A stretch of DNA of 64,000 nucleotides from Vibrio parahaemolyticus (lineage in GTDB: Bacteria > Pseudomonadota > Gammaproteobacteria > Enterobacterales > Vibrionaceae). How positions within the stretch are numbered: position 1 is the stretch's first letter; each line of letters begins with the position of its first letter. The notes beneath the pieces were generated by a model. It saw only the letters and a list, made by a program, of their open reading frames with translations. It searched no databases and was not told the origin of the DNA. Positions 28,317-34,801 of this stretch are shown one piece after another. The stretch is from positions 1,798,001 to 1,862,000 of the forward strand of contig NZ_UHIL01000001.1 of the NCBI RefSeq assembly GCF_900460535.1. Reading direction: 5' to 3'. The translations under genes were made by a program, and so were the position numbers.

Positions 28317-29498
28317 ATGCAGTGCCAATCAGTATTTACCCATATTACCGACGAATATTTAGCAGTAGAGAGGCTTCGCTCAGACCTGAGGCAAGAACAC
28401 TTGTCTTATATCATCTGTTATTACACAGAAGAATACGACTTCAGAGCCATTCGCTCTGCCTTTCTTAGATATTTCCCTGGTGTTCCATTCCACGGTTCAA
28501 GTTCATGCCAAGCCATTATGACCGATCAGGGTTTTCACGTTGGGCCTGTCATAGCGGCTATGGCTATCTATGACTCAGGCCCACATGCTTATGGAACCGG
28601 TATTTCTAATTGTGAAGAAAATGAGTGTGTCTCCATCGCTCTAGATATGGCTCTTCAAAATGCTAATCGAATTGGCGAAGTACCGAACTTAATTCTTCTT
28701 CATGCAACTCCTGGGAAAGAAGAAAAGATTATCGAATTGATCGACGAACGCTTCGGCACACTTGTTCCTATCATTGGCGGTTCTGCAGCAGATAACCACA
28801 TTGAGGGAAAATGGTCAGTGATTACAGCGCAAGGCCATGAAAAGCAAGGGATTAGCCTCACACTATTTTACTCCTCTAATCCCGTTGATATTGCTTTTAG
28901 TGCAGGTCACACACCAACCAACATCAAAGGCATTGTTTCCAAAGCAAAAGGACGGTGTTTACTGGAAATAGATGGTGAATCAGCACTAGATACTTATCGA
29001 AAGTGGACTCGTCATCAAGAAAACCTAACTAGCAAAGAAAACCTACTCTTTACCAACTCCAGCGCTTATCCCTTGGGAAGAGTTGCCGGACATTTGTACG
29101 ATAGACCTTATTACAAGCTTTCCCATCCAATACGTGAGACCGAAGATGGGGGGATTGAGCTATTTACCCAAATTTCGGTAGGGGAAGAGCTTACTTTGAT
29201 GAAAGGGAGTAGGGAGCATTTAATCGCTCGAGCGGCAAAAGTCGTGAATGCTGCATTTAACCAAAAATTAGAAGAATCTCGAAAAATTGGTGTCATAAAT
29301 ATATTTTGTGCAGGACCAATGTTGCACTTAATGCAAGACATGAATAGCGTTTGCGAACAAATTAATCAGGAACTGGAACACTTGCCATTTATATGCCCAT
29401 TTACCTTTGGTGAGCAGGGAAGATTTATCGGCGGCGAAAATGGACATGGAAACTTGATGATCTCATCAGCGATTTTCCATAAACCTTATGAAAGATAA
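28317..29498 (+). CDS. nosP: FIST-domain nitric-oxide sensor NosP
   Basis: The product has 393 residues with no membrane span. An N-terminal FIST domain (about 30-215) carries FHGSSSCQAIMT and PIIGGSAADNH; the FIST_C domain (about 220-375) includes LFTQISVGEELTLMKG and ends with CPFTFGEQGRF. FIST proteins encoded beside hybrid kinases bind haem and nitric oxide and inhibit the partner kinase (the NosP group). Its end overlaps the next gene, a hybrid kinase, by 11 bases, as in V. cholerae nosP-vpsS. Haem binding cannot be read from sequence, so the NO role comes from the family and context. Confidence 0.85.
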   Translation: MQCQSVFTHITDEYLAVERLRSDLRQEHLSYIICYYTEEYDFRAIRSAFLRYFPGVPFHGSSSCQAIMTDQGFHVGPVIAAMAIYDSGPHAYGTGISNCEENECVSIALDMALQNANRIGEVPNLILLHATPGKEEKIIELIDERFGTLVPIIGGSAADNHIEGKWSVITAQGHEKQGISLTLFYSSNPVDIAFSAGHTPTNIKGIVSKAKGRCLLEIDGESALDTYRKWTRHQENLTSKENLLFTNSSAYPLGRVAGHLYDRPYYKLSHPIRETEDGGIELFTQISVGEELTLMKGSREHLIARAAKVVNAAFNQKLEESRKIGVINIFCAGPMLHLMQDMNSVCEQINQELEHLPFICPFTFGEQGRFIGGENGHGNLMISSAIFHKPYER

Positions 29499-31218
29499 AT
29501 ATTTAGACACATACCAACAAGAAGCATTACAAGAAGCGTTAGTTGAGCTAAAGCAGACCAAACAACGGGAAAAATTGCTTGCCGATGAAAACAAAGCGAT
29601 TCTTTCAGCAATCTCTGCAATGAGCGAGGCAAAAAATCGTAATGAAATTTTTTCGGGGCTAAACAGCGTTCTAAAAAAGTACATCAGTTTTGAAGACTTT
29701 ATTGTCATCACGCGCGATGACAGCCGTTATCCGTTCAAGACGTTAATCTCAACCAATAGCGTGTTTGATAAGGTAGAGTGGTTACACGGTAACACAATGG
29801 AGCGCGCATTAAACGGCGAGTGTATTCTATTATTCGAGCCAACGAAATTGTTAGAGTTTGAGAACTTAAATAGCTTTGTTAAAACACATGTTAACTCCGT
29901 AATTTTAACGGGCATTCGTTCGGAAGTAACACAAAGCATCATACTATTAATTGGAGCTCAAAAAGAGCATTTTAGTATTGAAAACAAAGAGACTCTAAGG
30001 CGCTTTAGACCCCTTATAGAACGTGCTGTTATCGACATAGAAACAAAGGAAAAGTTACAACGTATTGTTGAGGTAAGAACGACTCAACTTGCAAGAGCTC
30101 GTGAAGAAGCAGAACTAGCCAACCAGTCAAAATCTGAGTTTTTGGCAATGATGAGCCACGAGATCAGAACGCCTCTTAACTCAGTTTTAGGAATGCTAGA
30201 CATCCTGAGACAATCTACCTTATCAGATGAACAATTTGATGCCCTCAATCAAATGGAATGCTCCGCTGAGCTTCTTCTAGCCATCATTAGCGACATTCTC
30301 GATCTTTCAAAAATTGAATCCGGTAGCTTCCAATTAAACGAACAGTGGATACATTTAAATGACACTGTAACTTTTGTAATTTCTCAGCAAAAACAAGTAG
30401 CTATAACTAAGCATCTTTCTTTTAACTTTGATTGTCAGATCTCATCAGACAAACAGTATTGGATTGATTCGACGAGGCTGTCACAAATTCTCTTTAATTT
30501 GATTGGGAATGCCATTAAGTTTACGGACTCAGGAAGTGTGTCTGTTTCTGTCGCTGAAGAAAATGACGAAATTGTAGTTTCTATATCTGACACCGGAATT
30601 GGAATCTCGAGAGCAAAACAAGCCCATTTGTTTACGGCATTCCATCAAGGTGATCGCTCAATTACTCGAAGGTTTGGTGGTACAGGTTTAGGGCTTGCTA
30701 TTACCAAGCACTTAGTTGAAATGATGAGAGGTGAAATCTGTGTAAAAAGCCGCGAGAATGAGGGTTCTGACTTCACCATTCGAATTCCAGTTCTAACACG
30801 TTACAACCAAAGCCGTCCTGTAAAAATTGAGCATAATAGACCAAACAAAGCTCTAAACTTGCTTATCGTCGAAGACACTCAATCAAATCAACTTGTCATT
30901 AAATTGATTCTTAACAAGCTTGGCCATAATGTGCATATTACAAGCCATGGCGCAGAGGCGCTTACATTTCTTGAAGAAAACGATAACCGAATTGATATGA
31001 TCTTGATGGATGTCTCGATGCCAGTAATGGATGGAATAACAGCAACTAGGCTGATTAGAAAGAAAGGAATTACAATTCCAATCGTCGCTTTAACAGCGCA
31101 CGCGCTAGAAAGTGATAAAGATAAGTGCTTAGACGCTGGCATGGATAGTTTTGTATCAAAGCCAGTTCGCAGGCAAGATATCTATGAAGCTATACAATCA
31201 TTAATAGAAACGGCGTAG
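29488..31218 (+). CDS. vpsS: Hybrid sensor histidine kinase VpsS
   Basis: This is a cytoplasmic kinase of 576 residues with no membrane span. A GAF-like sensor region (about 40-185) leads through a coiled coil to the HisKA domain with MMSHEIRTPLNS (phosphorylated His224), then an ATPase domain with N-box LIGNAIKFT and GTGLGLAI. It ends in a receiver domain with phospho-acceptor Asp508 in LMDVSMPVMDG. There is no HPt domain, so the phosphate must go to a separate carrier; in V. cholerae VpsS acts through LuxU, feeding quorum sensing and biofilm control. It overlaps nosP by 11 bases, which fits NosP regulating the kinase. Confidence 0.85.
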   Translation: MKDKYLDTYQQEALQEALVELKQTKQREKLLADENKAILSAISAMSEAKNRNEIFSGLNSVLKKYISFEDFIVITRDDSRYPFKTLISTNSVFDKVEWLHGNTMERALNGECILLFEPTKLLEFENLNSFVKTHVNSVILTGIRSEVTQSIILLIGAQKEHFSIENKETLRRFRPLIERAVIDIETKEKLQRIVEVRTTQLARAREEAELANQSKSEFLAMMSHEIRTPLNSVLGMLDILRQSTLSDEQFDALNQMECSAELLLAIISDILDLSKIESGSFQLNEQWIHLNDTVTFVISQQKQVAITKHLSFNFDCQISSDKQYWIDSTRLSQILFNLIGNAIKFTDSGSVSVSVAEENDEIVVSISDTGIGISRAKQAHLFTAFHQGDRSITRRFGGTGLGLAITKHLVEMMRGEICVKSRENEGSDFTIRIPVLTRYNQSRPVKIEHNRPNKALNLLIVEDTQSNQLVIKLILNKLGHNVHITSHGAEALTFLEENDNRIDMILMDVSMPVMDGITATRLIRKKGITIPIVALTAHALESDKDKCLDAGMDSFVSKPVRRQDIYEAIQSLIETA

Positions 31219-31383
31219 TCATTAATATGGATCTTAACAATCGATAGATTATTAAGATCTATATTAAGTATTTTATGGTAAATACTGATTATGTTTAATC
31301 AGCTATCTAAAGTTAGCTCAAATTTAAAATCTGAAAGAGATAGGAGAGCAAAGTAGAAAGAATCTGACGTATGGTTATACTTA

Positions 31384-31411
31384 ATTTAACATAATATACA
31401 TAATGCGCACC
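31384..31411. other. dif: XerCD chromosome-dimer resolution site dif (chromosome I)
   Basis: Read on the minus strand the 28 bases have the XerC arm GGTGCGCATTA, the central TGTATA and the XerD arm TTATGTTAAAT. They differ from the E. coli dif site at one base in the XerC arm, and from V. cholerae dif1 (as I recall it) at two. The site lies 166 bases after vpsS, the same neighbourhood where CTX and other dif-targeting phages integrate in V. cholerae. Only one copy was seen in the window, so no intact dif-integrated element is present. The gap 31219-31680 holds nothing else clear apart from an 8-bp-arm inverted repeat (31230-31259). Confidence 0.93.
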
Positions 31412-31680
31412 AAGGGGTAGTTTGTTAACAAAGGCTAACTCTTTGATTAAGGCTTTCATAAGTGTCTGATAACCAAGCCGTAATTTTTTATTTTGTCGAT
31501 TTCCATAACGCAAGTTACTTGTACTATTCGTGACGTTCGTTTTGTGCAATCAACGAAAAACCACTATAAGCCTGACCGCCACATAATGTTGCGTTCGGTA
31601 ACGCCCAAAACAACAAGAAAAATAATTTTAGTCAGTTATTCAATATGCGAGCGTTGTCATGTTTCGTTCCTATCAATCCA

Positions 31681-31992
31681 ATGGCAGAAAAACTACTGTT
31701 GATTAAAGCGCTTGGTTATTTGCCTAATGATTTGCGTTGGTCTGGGTTTCGTATCTGTGAAAAACGAGCTGTGTTTATCACACCGTCTGGTCGTGAGTTT
31801 AGCCCTAAAGAATTGGAAAGCTTTGTGTTCTGGCGTGACGAACATCGTCAGTTTGTGGAAATGTACGGACACTTCGAATATCCCAAGATTTACCCCGCTA
31901 AAGAAAACGTGCTGCCGTTTCGTGGCGGCCGTAGAATGAACGCCGCAGAATGGATACCTAGTAAATTTAGAGGTAGAAAATGGAAAATTTAG
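31681..31992 (+). CDS. Hypothetical protein next to dif
   Basis: The product has 103 residues, basic and soluble, starting MAEKLLLIKALGYL and ending in Arg/Lys-rich sequence. No domain is recognised. The frame is open from an earlier ATG at 31645, but neither start has a visible ribosome site; I prefer 31681 because its N-terminus looks natural. It converges with the minus-strand genes and stops 6 bases before the first of them ends. Its place within 300 bases of dif suggests accessory origin. Confidence 0.5.
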   Translation: MAEKLLLIKALGYLPNDLRWSGFRICEKRAVFITPSGREFSPKELESFVFWRDEHRQFVEMYGHFEYPKIYPAKENVLPFRGGRRMNAAEWIPSKFRGRKWKI

Positions 31993-31997
31993 GCGGA

Positions 31998-32258
31998 TTA
32001 TACTCCGCCTTTTTGAGATTTTGCCCACTCTAGAATTTTTGCGTACTGCCTATCTTCAGCCTCTTTTTTAGTGCGACCATAACACTCTTTAAATGTCTTC
32101 GGCTCTATAATTTCTTTGCTAGGTATAACTTTTTGAGTTTTAGCAGATGCCCAGTAATGATAAATGTCACCTAGTGGTGGAATTATCGGACCCACAATTA
32201 TTTTATGTTCAAAACCTAAGTCATTCAGTAAACTAATTGCTAGTTTGCGGTTATCCAC
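31998..32258 (-). CDS. Hypothetical protein, third gene of the dif-side mini-operon
   Basis: The product has 86 residues beginning MDNRKLAISLLNDLG from a GTG start. It is soluble and ends with a basic helix (KKEAEDRQYAKILEWAKSQ). It overlaps the gene before it by 19 bases, and GAGG lies about 9 bases before the GTG. No family recognised. Translation appears coupled to the upstream small gene. Confidence 0.55.
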   Translation of the reverse strand: MDNRKLAISLLNDLGFEHKIIVGPIIPPLGDIYHYWASAKTQKVIPSKEIIEPKTFKECYGRTKKEAEDRQYAKILEWAKSQKGGV

Positions 32259-32425
32259 GCTTTTACCTCTCTACCTTCGGTTGTTTTTATCTTTCGCTCC
32301 ACATAACCCGCAGCCTTCAATTTCTGCAATGTGTGTGGCTCTTTGGGATTGCGTAGCTGATAAACTGGACGACAAGTCTTGATGTCCTCACCAATAAACT
32401 CTAACAAATCTCTTACGTCTAACAC
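32240..32425 (-). CDS. Small winged-helix-like protein, second gene of the mini-operon
   Basis: The product has 61 residues from a GTG at 32425, which follows GGAG by 8 bases and overlaps the stop of the upstream gene by 7 bases; this decides the start, since the frame is open further up without a ribosome site. The sequence HTLQKLKAAGYVERKIKT followed by EGREVKAWITAN has the helix-wing look of a winged-helix DNA-binding domain, so a regulator is possible. That is inference from pattern only. Confidence 0.55.
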   Translation of the reverse strand: MLDVRDLLEFIGEDIKTCRPVYQLRNPKEPHTLQKLKAAGYVERKIKTTEGREVKAWITAN

Positions 32426-32664
32426 TTGTTTTGCTCCAACTCGGCTGTTTGCAATATATGCGCTTGCAATAGATTTGCACAATCTTCGAGATTTTCTTCA
32501 TCTGCCACCTCATTAAGAATTTCAAATAGCTGATGGTTGTCCAATTTCGGATATTCACTCCTAAGTTGCTGATAAAAAAGGAAACCTTGCTTGTTAGATA
32601 TCAGCAGCCTACCACCATGAAAAAAATCCCTTAGTTGTATGCTACTTGTGGTAAAAAGTTTCAT
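32419..32664 (-). CDS. Hypothetical protein, first gene of the mini-operon
   Basis: The product has 81 residues, starting MKLFTTSSIQLRDFF, with helical acidic sequence in the second half. The ATG at 32664 follows GGGAG by 6 bases, a strong ribosome site. It opens a three-gene overlapping set (32664 to 31998) on the minus strand. No family recognised. Confidence 0.6.
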   Translation of the reverse strand: MKLFTTSSIQLRDFFHGGRLLISNKQGFLFYQQLRSEYPKLDNHQLFEILNEVADEENLEDCANLLQAHILQTAELEQNKC

Positions 32665-32740
32665 CGAATCTCCCATATTCTTTTTTAAAAGTATAAATAT
32701 TCAATGCGTTACCAGCAATACAGTTTGTCCTTTTGCATAC

Positions 32741-32771
32741 ATAAAAGCCCTCAAAAATAGAGGGCTTTTAT
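32741..32771 (-). terminator. Terminator between two small dif-side genes
   Basis: ATAAAAGCCCTC and GAGGGCTTTTAT pair perfectly around a short A-rich loop. It ends the 33058-32780 gene and separates it from the three-gene set. Confidence 0.85.
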
Positions 32772-32779
32772 GTTCACTT

Positions 32780-33058
32780 TCAGTTCGCGCACACTTCTGC
32801 AGCATCCTTAGGCATCACCCAGCCATGCATTTCTTCTGATAGAACAAAACGTAGGTCATCAACTGTCATACTTTTAACTACCGAAGGAAGCCAATGGAAT
32901 TTATGGACAAGATAGAAATAAACGGCATCCATGCCATCTAGTGATTTATAACCTTTTCGTTCTGCTAGGAAATCCCCGAATACATCTAATGAAAATGCCA
33001 AATCCGTATCAACTTTATAAATTTGTCTTCTTGTGAGGTAGTGTTGTTTGTCTCTCAT
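32780..33058 (-). CDS. Hypothetical protein near dif
   Basis: The product has 92 residues starting MRDKQHYLTRRQIYKVDTD, soluble, with alternating hydrophobic and charged residues and a single cysteine near the end. GGAG lies 8 bases before the ATG at 33058, which is preferred to a start 14 codons further up. It has its own terminator. The look (VYFYLVHKFHW...LSEEMHGWVMP) suggests a folded domain, but I do not recognise the family. Confidence 0.6.
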   Translation of the reverse strand: MRDKQHYLTRRQIYKVDTDLAFSLDVFGDFLAERKGYKSLDGMDAVYFYLVHKFHWLPSVVKSMTVDDLRFVLSEEMHGWVMPKDAAEVCAN

Positions 33059-33159
33059 TTGTGGTTCTCCAATAATTGAAATGTCTAGGAAGCTCCACAT
33101 TAGTATGATTTATTGTACATATCCACTCCGCCCAAATTTTTCGCACACCATTGCCACAC

Positions 33160-33198
33160 AAAAAAGCCGAACCCCATCGCTAAGGGTTCGGCTTTTTT
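33160..33198 (-). terminator. Strong terminator in a gap without an intact gene
   Basis: AAAAAAGCCGAACCC pairs over 15 bases with GGGTTCGGCTTTTTT around a 9-base loop. No intact gene ends here on either strand; a gene remnant ends directly at its edge. Confidence 0.85.
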
Positions 33199-33268
33199 AG
33201 GCTTCTGCTTTGGTGGCTTTCATTTGAAGCCTGTCGAGGTCAATCGATCCGCCAAAAGTATAGGCGCC
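33197..33268 (-). pseudogene. Possible 3-prime remnant of a lost gene
   Basis: A minus-strand frame of 23 codons ends in TAA exactly at the strong terminator. It encodes a natural-looking C-terminus (...GGSIDLDRLQMKATKAEA) but is cut off by a stop at 33269-33271 and has no start. It looks like the tail of a gene whose front was removed. A TATAAT further upstream (about 33320) could instead mean a short RNA from there to the terminator. Confidence 0.35.
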
Positions 33269-33383
33269 CTACTCGCTGTGTAAATCGTCATTAATGACGT
33301 TTCGAACCAGTTCGCAGGGTTACGGATTATAGAAAACCAATTGATTTGCGGTAACTCGGTCTTGCTTACTTTAAACTGAAGGT

Positions 33384-33707
33384 TCACGAACCAGTTGTTA
33401 TATGTATGCGGATATATTTTTCAGGATATTTGTAACGATATCGCTTACCGGTTTTTAAGTTTGAACGAGCAAAACGGCAAACTTTTGTATCTCCGCTTCC
33501 AGTAACTCGTTTTACTATTGCTACTTTTCCTTTATGTTCCATTTCAATCATTAAATCGCAATAACCATCATATTGGTCGAACTGCTTATCGACTTTCTTT
33601 TGTAGAGTCGATTTGATTTTCTTAGCCACTGGATTTGTTTCTGAGTCATCGGCCAATGTTGACGCTGTGGGTAACAATAATAAAAATAAAGTGACAACGT
33701 ATCGCAT
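33384..33707 (-). CDS. Small periplasmic protein with a TolA C-terminal-like domain
   Basis: The product has 107 residues with a signal peptide (about 1-18, ending near TLA-DD). The mature part follows the TolA domain III pattern: KKIKSTLQKKVDKQF helix, then YCDLMIEMEHKGKV, GSGDTKVCRFA with the second cysteine of the expected disulfide, and a final YIRIHITTG strand. Full-length TolA has a membrane anchor and a long helix, both absent. TolA domain III is the receptor of filamentous phages, and dif is where several of them integrate. The start at 33707 is chosen for the signal peptide. Function is unknown. Confidence 0.7.
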   Translation of the reverse strand: MRYVVTLFLLLLPTASTLADDSETNPVAKKIKSTLQKKVDKQFDQYDGYCDLMIEMEHKGKVAIVKRVTGSGDTKVCRFARSNLKTGKRYRYKYPEKYIRIHITTGS

Positions 33708-33819
33708 TCTTAAATCCATTTTTGATAAATGGACTGATTGTAATTTTTTATGCGTCAAATGCTAAAACGGGACACAATTTTGCGTCCCGTTTAACGTAGA
33801 TAAGTAATTGATATGTCGG

Positions 33820-34131
33820 CTAAGCTTGTTTCTTGCCTTTATTAGCTTTGAAACCTTGATGAGGAAAAACATTTCGAATTCGTTGTTGAACTTTCTTTGG
33901 TACGTCTTTAGAAAAGACCAACCTCATTCCGGAGCGTTGGTTGTACACTTTGAGTTCACCAGTAAATGGGTCATGTTCGCCAATATCTTGTAAGTTATGT
34001 TTAAAAGATGGAGGTATATGCCCTTTTACCTTGCTCAAGTGGCCGTCATCAAAACTCACTTTTAACACGGGTCTATCCACGGCGATCAACCAGAATATGA
34101 CGATTGCAGCAATTAATATCACATATAGCAT
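33820..34131 (-). CDS. DUF3634 family membrane-anchored protein
   Basis: The product has 103 residues. One N-terminal membrane span (about 2-18) precedes a basic cytoplasmic domain with KVSFDDGHLSKVKGHIPPSF and a Lys/Gln-rich C-terminus. I recognise it as DUF3634, common in Vibrio next to matP; its role is unknown. It lies 10 bases after matP on the same strand, so they likely form an operon. Confidence 0.8.
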   Translation of the reverse strand: MLYVILIAAIVIFWLIAVDRPVLKVSFDDGHLSKVKGHIPPSFKHNLQDIGEHDPFTGELKVYNQRSGMRLVFSKDVPKKVQQRIRNVFPHQGFKANKGKKQA

Positions 34132-34141
34132 CTAACACTCC

Positions 34142-34591
34142 TTAGCTGGATAGTAGCTTACTCAAGTCTTCTTTGATGGACGTAACTTTCTGGCTTGCTT
34201 TTTCACTTCTTGAGGCTTCTGAAAGTAGATATTCAATGGCATCAGACAGCGTACACCCCAGTTCATTAGCTCGATTAGATAATTTTTCCCAAACACGGTA
34301 ATCAAGATCGATCGATTTCTTTTTGGTGTGAACTTGTTCTGCGTTGAAGTGGCGCTTTCGTTTTGCGCGAATTGCCTGCTTGAGTTTGTTCTCTAGCTCT
34401 TCAGACATGTGTTTTTCAATCCAAGCTAGCACTAATGTAGGTTCGTGCTCTATGCGTCGTAACTCGGCGACAGCTGCATCAGCTTCACTTGTATCAATAT
34501 GTCTGGTAATCGCTTCACCATCTTTCCATTTTTTGATTAGATACTTCCACTTCCATCCACACTCTAAATTTTCAAGTTGCTGATATTTCAT
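34142..34591 (-). CDS. matP: Macrodomain Ter protein MatP
   Basis: MatP binds matS sites across the terminus region, condenses it and ties it to the division site through ZapB. The protein has 149 residues of the usual length. It starts MKYQQLENLECGWKWKYL, which is highly conserved, and has the ribbon-helix-helix DNA-binding part near 90-125 (KKSIDLDYRVWEKLSNRANELGCTLSDAI in two pieces) and a C-terminal coil. It lies beside ycbZ and fabA, the same order as in E. coli. A near-matS site lies just upstream of its start. Confidence 0.95.
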   Translation of the reverse strand: MKYQQLENLECGWKWKYLIKKWKDGEAITRHIDTSEADAAVAELRRIEHEPTLVLAWIEKHMSEELENKLKQAIRAKRKRHFNAEQVHTKKKSIDLDYRVWEKLSNRANELGCTLSDAIEYLLSEASRSEKASQKVTSIKEDLSKLLSS

Positions 34592-34617
34592 TCTTTCTGA
34601 CTCATAAAGCTAACCTG

Positions 34618-34630
34618 GTGACAGCGTAAC
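34618..34630. promoter_or_regulatory. Candidate matS-like site upstream of matP
   Basis: GTGACAGCGTAAC matches the matS consensus GTGACRNYGTCAC except for one base. It lies 27 bases before the matP start codon. Confidence 0.35.
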
Positions 34631-34801
34631 CCAGTTATAGTTATTCATCAATGAAAACTCTTTGAAGTATCGATGTTGATCACTCATTTGTCCAAATGAT
34701 ACTCAACGAGTTATTTGCATTTACAACTACACCAATTGGCACTAGGGAGTTCAGAGCCCTTTCGTTATAATGACCGCAATATTGAATAATGATGAAATTA
34801 A

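Noticed and set aside
31493..31702. Plus-strand frame of 69 codons just after dif
   Set aside because: It overlaps the better frame at 31681 and lacks a ribosome site or protein-like composition.
31219..33800. An intact dif-integrated phage or element
   Set aside because: I found only one full dif site. Without a second copy on the other side there is no bounded element, and no phage replication or coat gene was recognised.
31200..34700. Superintegron cassette array
   Set aside because: The run of small unknown genes suggested it, but no repeated attC (VCR-like) sequences lie between the genes and no integrase is present.
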